Source: Candidatus Bathyarchaeota archaeon (GTDB taxonomy: Archaea > Thermoproteota > Bathyarchaeia > TCS64). Taken from it: 5,942 bases of DNA. A model generated the notes under the pieces. The model saw only the letters and a program-made list of their open reading frames with translations. It made no database searches and had not been told where the DNA came from. A program made the position numbers and the translations under genes. Positions 4,286 to 5,942 of this stretch are shown here, in pieces. The stretch covers positions 1-5,942 of the forward strand of contig CALGBN010000231.1 in the NCBI GenBank assembly GCA_937877765.1. Direction: 5' to 3'. Positions within the stretch are counted from its first letter, which is position 1. The number at the start of each line of letters is the position of its first letter.

Positions 4286-5473
4286 ATGTTTTGTTATCAA
4301 TGTGAGCAAACAGCCGGTGGAACCGGCTGTACCAGATTCGGAGTCTGTGGCAAGAGTCCCGAAGTGGCTGCTCTTCAAGACCTATTATTGTACGCTGTAA
4401 AAGGCTTATCCTATGTGGTCGTGGAGGGAAGACGCCACGGAGTAGTAGACACCAGCTTTAACCGCTTCACAGCGGAGGCTACATTCAGCACACTAACCAA
4501 CGTAAACTTCGACAAGGAAAGGTTCCCCCCCTTGATCAAAAAGGCTGTGGAGTACCGTGAAGCCTTGAAGAAGAAGATCAAGGAAGCAGGCGGACCAGAG
4601 GGCTATGATAACCGCGCAGCTGGCTTTGTACCAGCAGGCACCATCGATGAGATGGTGAAGCAAGGCGCAGAGGTGGGCGTATTATCTGATCCTGACCGTG
4701 ACCCTGATGTCCACAGTCTACAGCAGACACTTATCTATGGGTTGAAGGGTGTGGCGGCTTATGCCGATCACGCGGCGATCCTTGGACAAGAAGACCAAAA
4801 GGTCTATGATTTCATCTATGACGGATTTGTGGCATCAATGAAGCCCAATGCCACCGTTGATGAGATGGTGGGCGTTGTCCTCAAGTGTGGAGAGATCAAC
4901 CTCCGCGCAATGGAGCTGCTGGACGCAGCCAACACCGGTCATTATGGTCACCCAGTGCCTACCAGTGTGCCTCTGGGGGCAAAGAAAGGTAAAGCGATAG
5001 TTGTTTCTGGACATGATCTCCATGACCTTGAGCTGTTGCTGAAGCAGACAGAGGGCAAGGGTATCAATGTCTATACTCATGGTGAGATGCTTCCAACGCA
5101 TGGTTATCCTGAGCTGAAGAAGTATAGTCACTTCTATGGACACTACGGTACTGCTTGGCAGAATCAGGTAAGGGAGTTCAAAGAGTTCCCCGGCGCAATA
5201 CTGATGACAACCAACTGTATCCAGAAACCAGCCGAGAGCTACCAGGACAATATATTCACAACAGGCTTAGTCGGATACGATGGAGTCCAGCATATACGGG
5301 ACAAGGACTTCACGCCGGTAATCGAGAAAGCACTAGAGATGCCCGGGTTCAGTAAGGACACCGATAAGGGCTCAGTGATGGTTGGGTTCGGTCACAACGC
5401 CGTGATGAACGTCGCAGGTGCAGTGATTGATGCTGTGAAGGATGGCAAGATCAGGCACTTCTTCATAGTTTAA
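4286..5473 (+). pseudogene. hcp: Hybrid cluster protein (hydroxylamine/NO reductase family), C-terminally truncated
   Basis: Hcp is an Fe-S enzyme that reduces hydroxylamine in vitro and is linked to nitric oxide and nitrosative stress defence. The N-terminal cubane ligands are present as C3, C6, C15 and C21 in MFCYQCEQTAGGTGC. Three ligands of the hybrid cluster are present too: His243 (SGHDLHD), Glu267 (THGEMLPTHGYPE) and Cys311 (TTNCIQKP), each one residue off the Desulfovibrio vulgaris numbering. The frame then stops at residue 395, directly after IRHFFIV, where the family continues into G-G-C-D-G with the persulfide cysteine. About 150 residues and four ligands (three Cys and one Glu) are missing, so this product could not hold the hybrid cluster. 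What follows is unrelated sequence on the other strand, so I read it as truncated by rearrangement or an assembly join. It is in an operon with arsR2. Confidence 0.9.
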
Positions 5474-5850
5474 CACGGTAACATCTCTTCCTGAGTGAAC
5501 AATTTTGTGTCTATAATCTATAACCTTTCTTACCTTTTCAATCAGCTTATTATCTGAGAATTTTCTTTCTTGGCGAGGTGTGAGAATAACCGCCATCTCT
5601 GCCAGGTTTTCGCTTTTTTCGGTCTCAAGCTCTCCAGTAGCTATGCTTGCGCCAACAGTTGAAAAGATGTTCGTTATTTTTTGCTTTTCGGGCATTTGGG
5701 AAATTTTCTCTTCTATTTTGGATATCCTTCGGTCGGTCTCGGTTATAGGGGTTCCTACAGGCAGGCGAAAATGAATCCTAAATTCTCCTTGATCAACATC
5801 TGGAAGTAGCTCCCAGCCTGTAAGATATAGTCCCAGCCCTGCCAAAACCA
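5474..5850 (-). pseudogene. RND (HAE1-type) efflux transporter, internal fragment
   Basis: On the minus strand, VLAGLGLYLTGWELLPDVDQ starts with the end of a membrane helix and runs into L-P-D-x-D-Q-G, the well-known segment after transmembrane helix 7 of RND pumps (AcrB has FLPDEDQG). It continues through RIHFRLPVGTPITETDRRIS, an amphipathic helix, IFSTVGA and AEMAVILTPRQER, all matching the second periplasmic porter half. The RND-like part fades after KVRKVIDY near 5513; the remaining bases to the hcp stop are of unclear origin. Full RND transporters are about 1,000 residues, so only about a tenth is here, with both ends missing. In the same frame an ATG at 5924-5926 exists, but the residues before VLAG are out-of-frame Gly-rich sequence. 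It looks like a fragment from another locus or genome. The family call is good; the start and end are approximate. Confidence 0.75.
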
Positions 5851-5918
5851 CCACCTCTTCCGTAACCCCTTCCGTATCCCCCACCAAATCCTGCTCCCAT
5901 TCCAAATCCTCCTGGCAT
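5793..5918 (-). pseudogene. Gly-rich small protein, N-terminal part fused out of frame to RND fragment
   Basis: From an ATG at 5916-5918 the minus strand encodes MPGGFGMGAGFGGGYGRGYG and then RGGGFGRAG before running into the RND fragment in a different frame and stopping at a TGA (5793-5795). The MPGG opening and Gly/Phe/Tyr/Arg repeats resemble the small Gly-rich proteins such as DUF5320 that are often found in anaerobes, but this family assignment is tentative. Only about 29 residues (5832-5918) look native; the tail (TISYRLGATSRC) is the RND sequence read in the wrong frame. The start is supported by a perfect GGAGGTG Shine-Dalgarno. Either an original gene was cut here or two unrelated sequences were joined. 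Confidence 0.55.
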
Positions 5919-5923
5919 AAAAC

Positions 5924-5930
5924 CACCTCC
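5924..5930 (-). promoter_or_regulatory. Strong Shine-Dalgarno site of the Gly-rich gene
   Basis: The minus strand reads GGAGGTG, a perfect complement to the 16S anti-Shine-Dalgarno sequence, five bases before the ATG at 5918. It decides the start of the Gly-rich frame. No other gene in the window has a site this strong, which hints that this end has a different origin. Confidence 0.6.
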
Positions 5931-5942
5931 CACAGTTAAAGG

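Noticed and set aside
5372..5926. A continuous 184-codon minus-strand frame taken as one protein
   Set aside because: Only the middle (about 5513-5850) matches RND transporters. The first ~26 residues are the Gly-rich gene read out of frame and the last ~33 are antisense to hcp, so the whole is not a real protein.

Overview
The window looks like a fragment of an archaeal genome, most likely from an uncultivated lineage. The evidence is a TFS-type transcription factor with two zinc ribbons, a ComB-type phosphatase, AT-rich TATA-like boxes about 25-35 bases ahead of several starts, and mostly weak or very close Shine-Dalgarno sequences. I cannot fix the phylum from sequence alone. Both ends look cut: the left end enters the middle of an OsmC-family gene, and the last ~470 bases look foreign to the rest.

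Layout. 1-193 (+): C-terminal end of an OsmC-like peroxiredoxin. 190-507 (-): a divergent TFS/TFIIS-like zinc-ribbon protein, convergent with osmC and sharing its last four bases; a perfect 14-bp palindrome lies just upstream of its start. 657-2035 (-): a probable three-gene operon of a 59-residue unknown protein, ComB (2-phosphosulfolactate phosphatase family) and a tandem-CBS protein. 2036-2177: divergent promoter region, with an inverted repeat bracketing the probable serS TATA box. 2178-3479 (+): complete seryl-tRNA synthetase followed by a T-rich terminator. 3570-4282 (+): two tandem ArsR-type regulators, about half identical, with four cysteines at identical positions. 4286-5473 (+): the N-terminal ~70% of a hybrid cluster protein (Hcp, hydroxylamine/nitric oxide reductase family), three bases after the second arsR. 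5474-5942 (-): an internal piece of an RND efflux transporter joined to the start of a Gly-rich small protein; this block and the abrupt end of hcp look like a rearrangement or an assembly chimera.

The most interesting unit is arsR1-arsR2-hcp. Two four-cysteine winged-helix regulators sit directly upstream of an Fe-S enzyme for reactive nitrogen species, and arsR2 has a perfect 18-bp palindrome at its predicted transcription start. I infer a cysteine- or Fe-S-based nitrosative or redox stress switch that autoregulates and controls hcp. Together with OsmC at the left edge this gives a stress-response flavour, but osmC is separated by unrelated genes and no joint regulation is visible. No tRNA, rRNA, CRISPR array or insertion sequence was seen.
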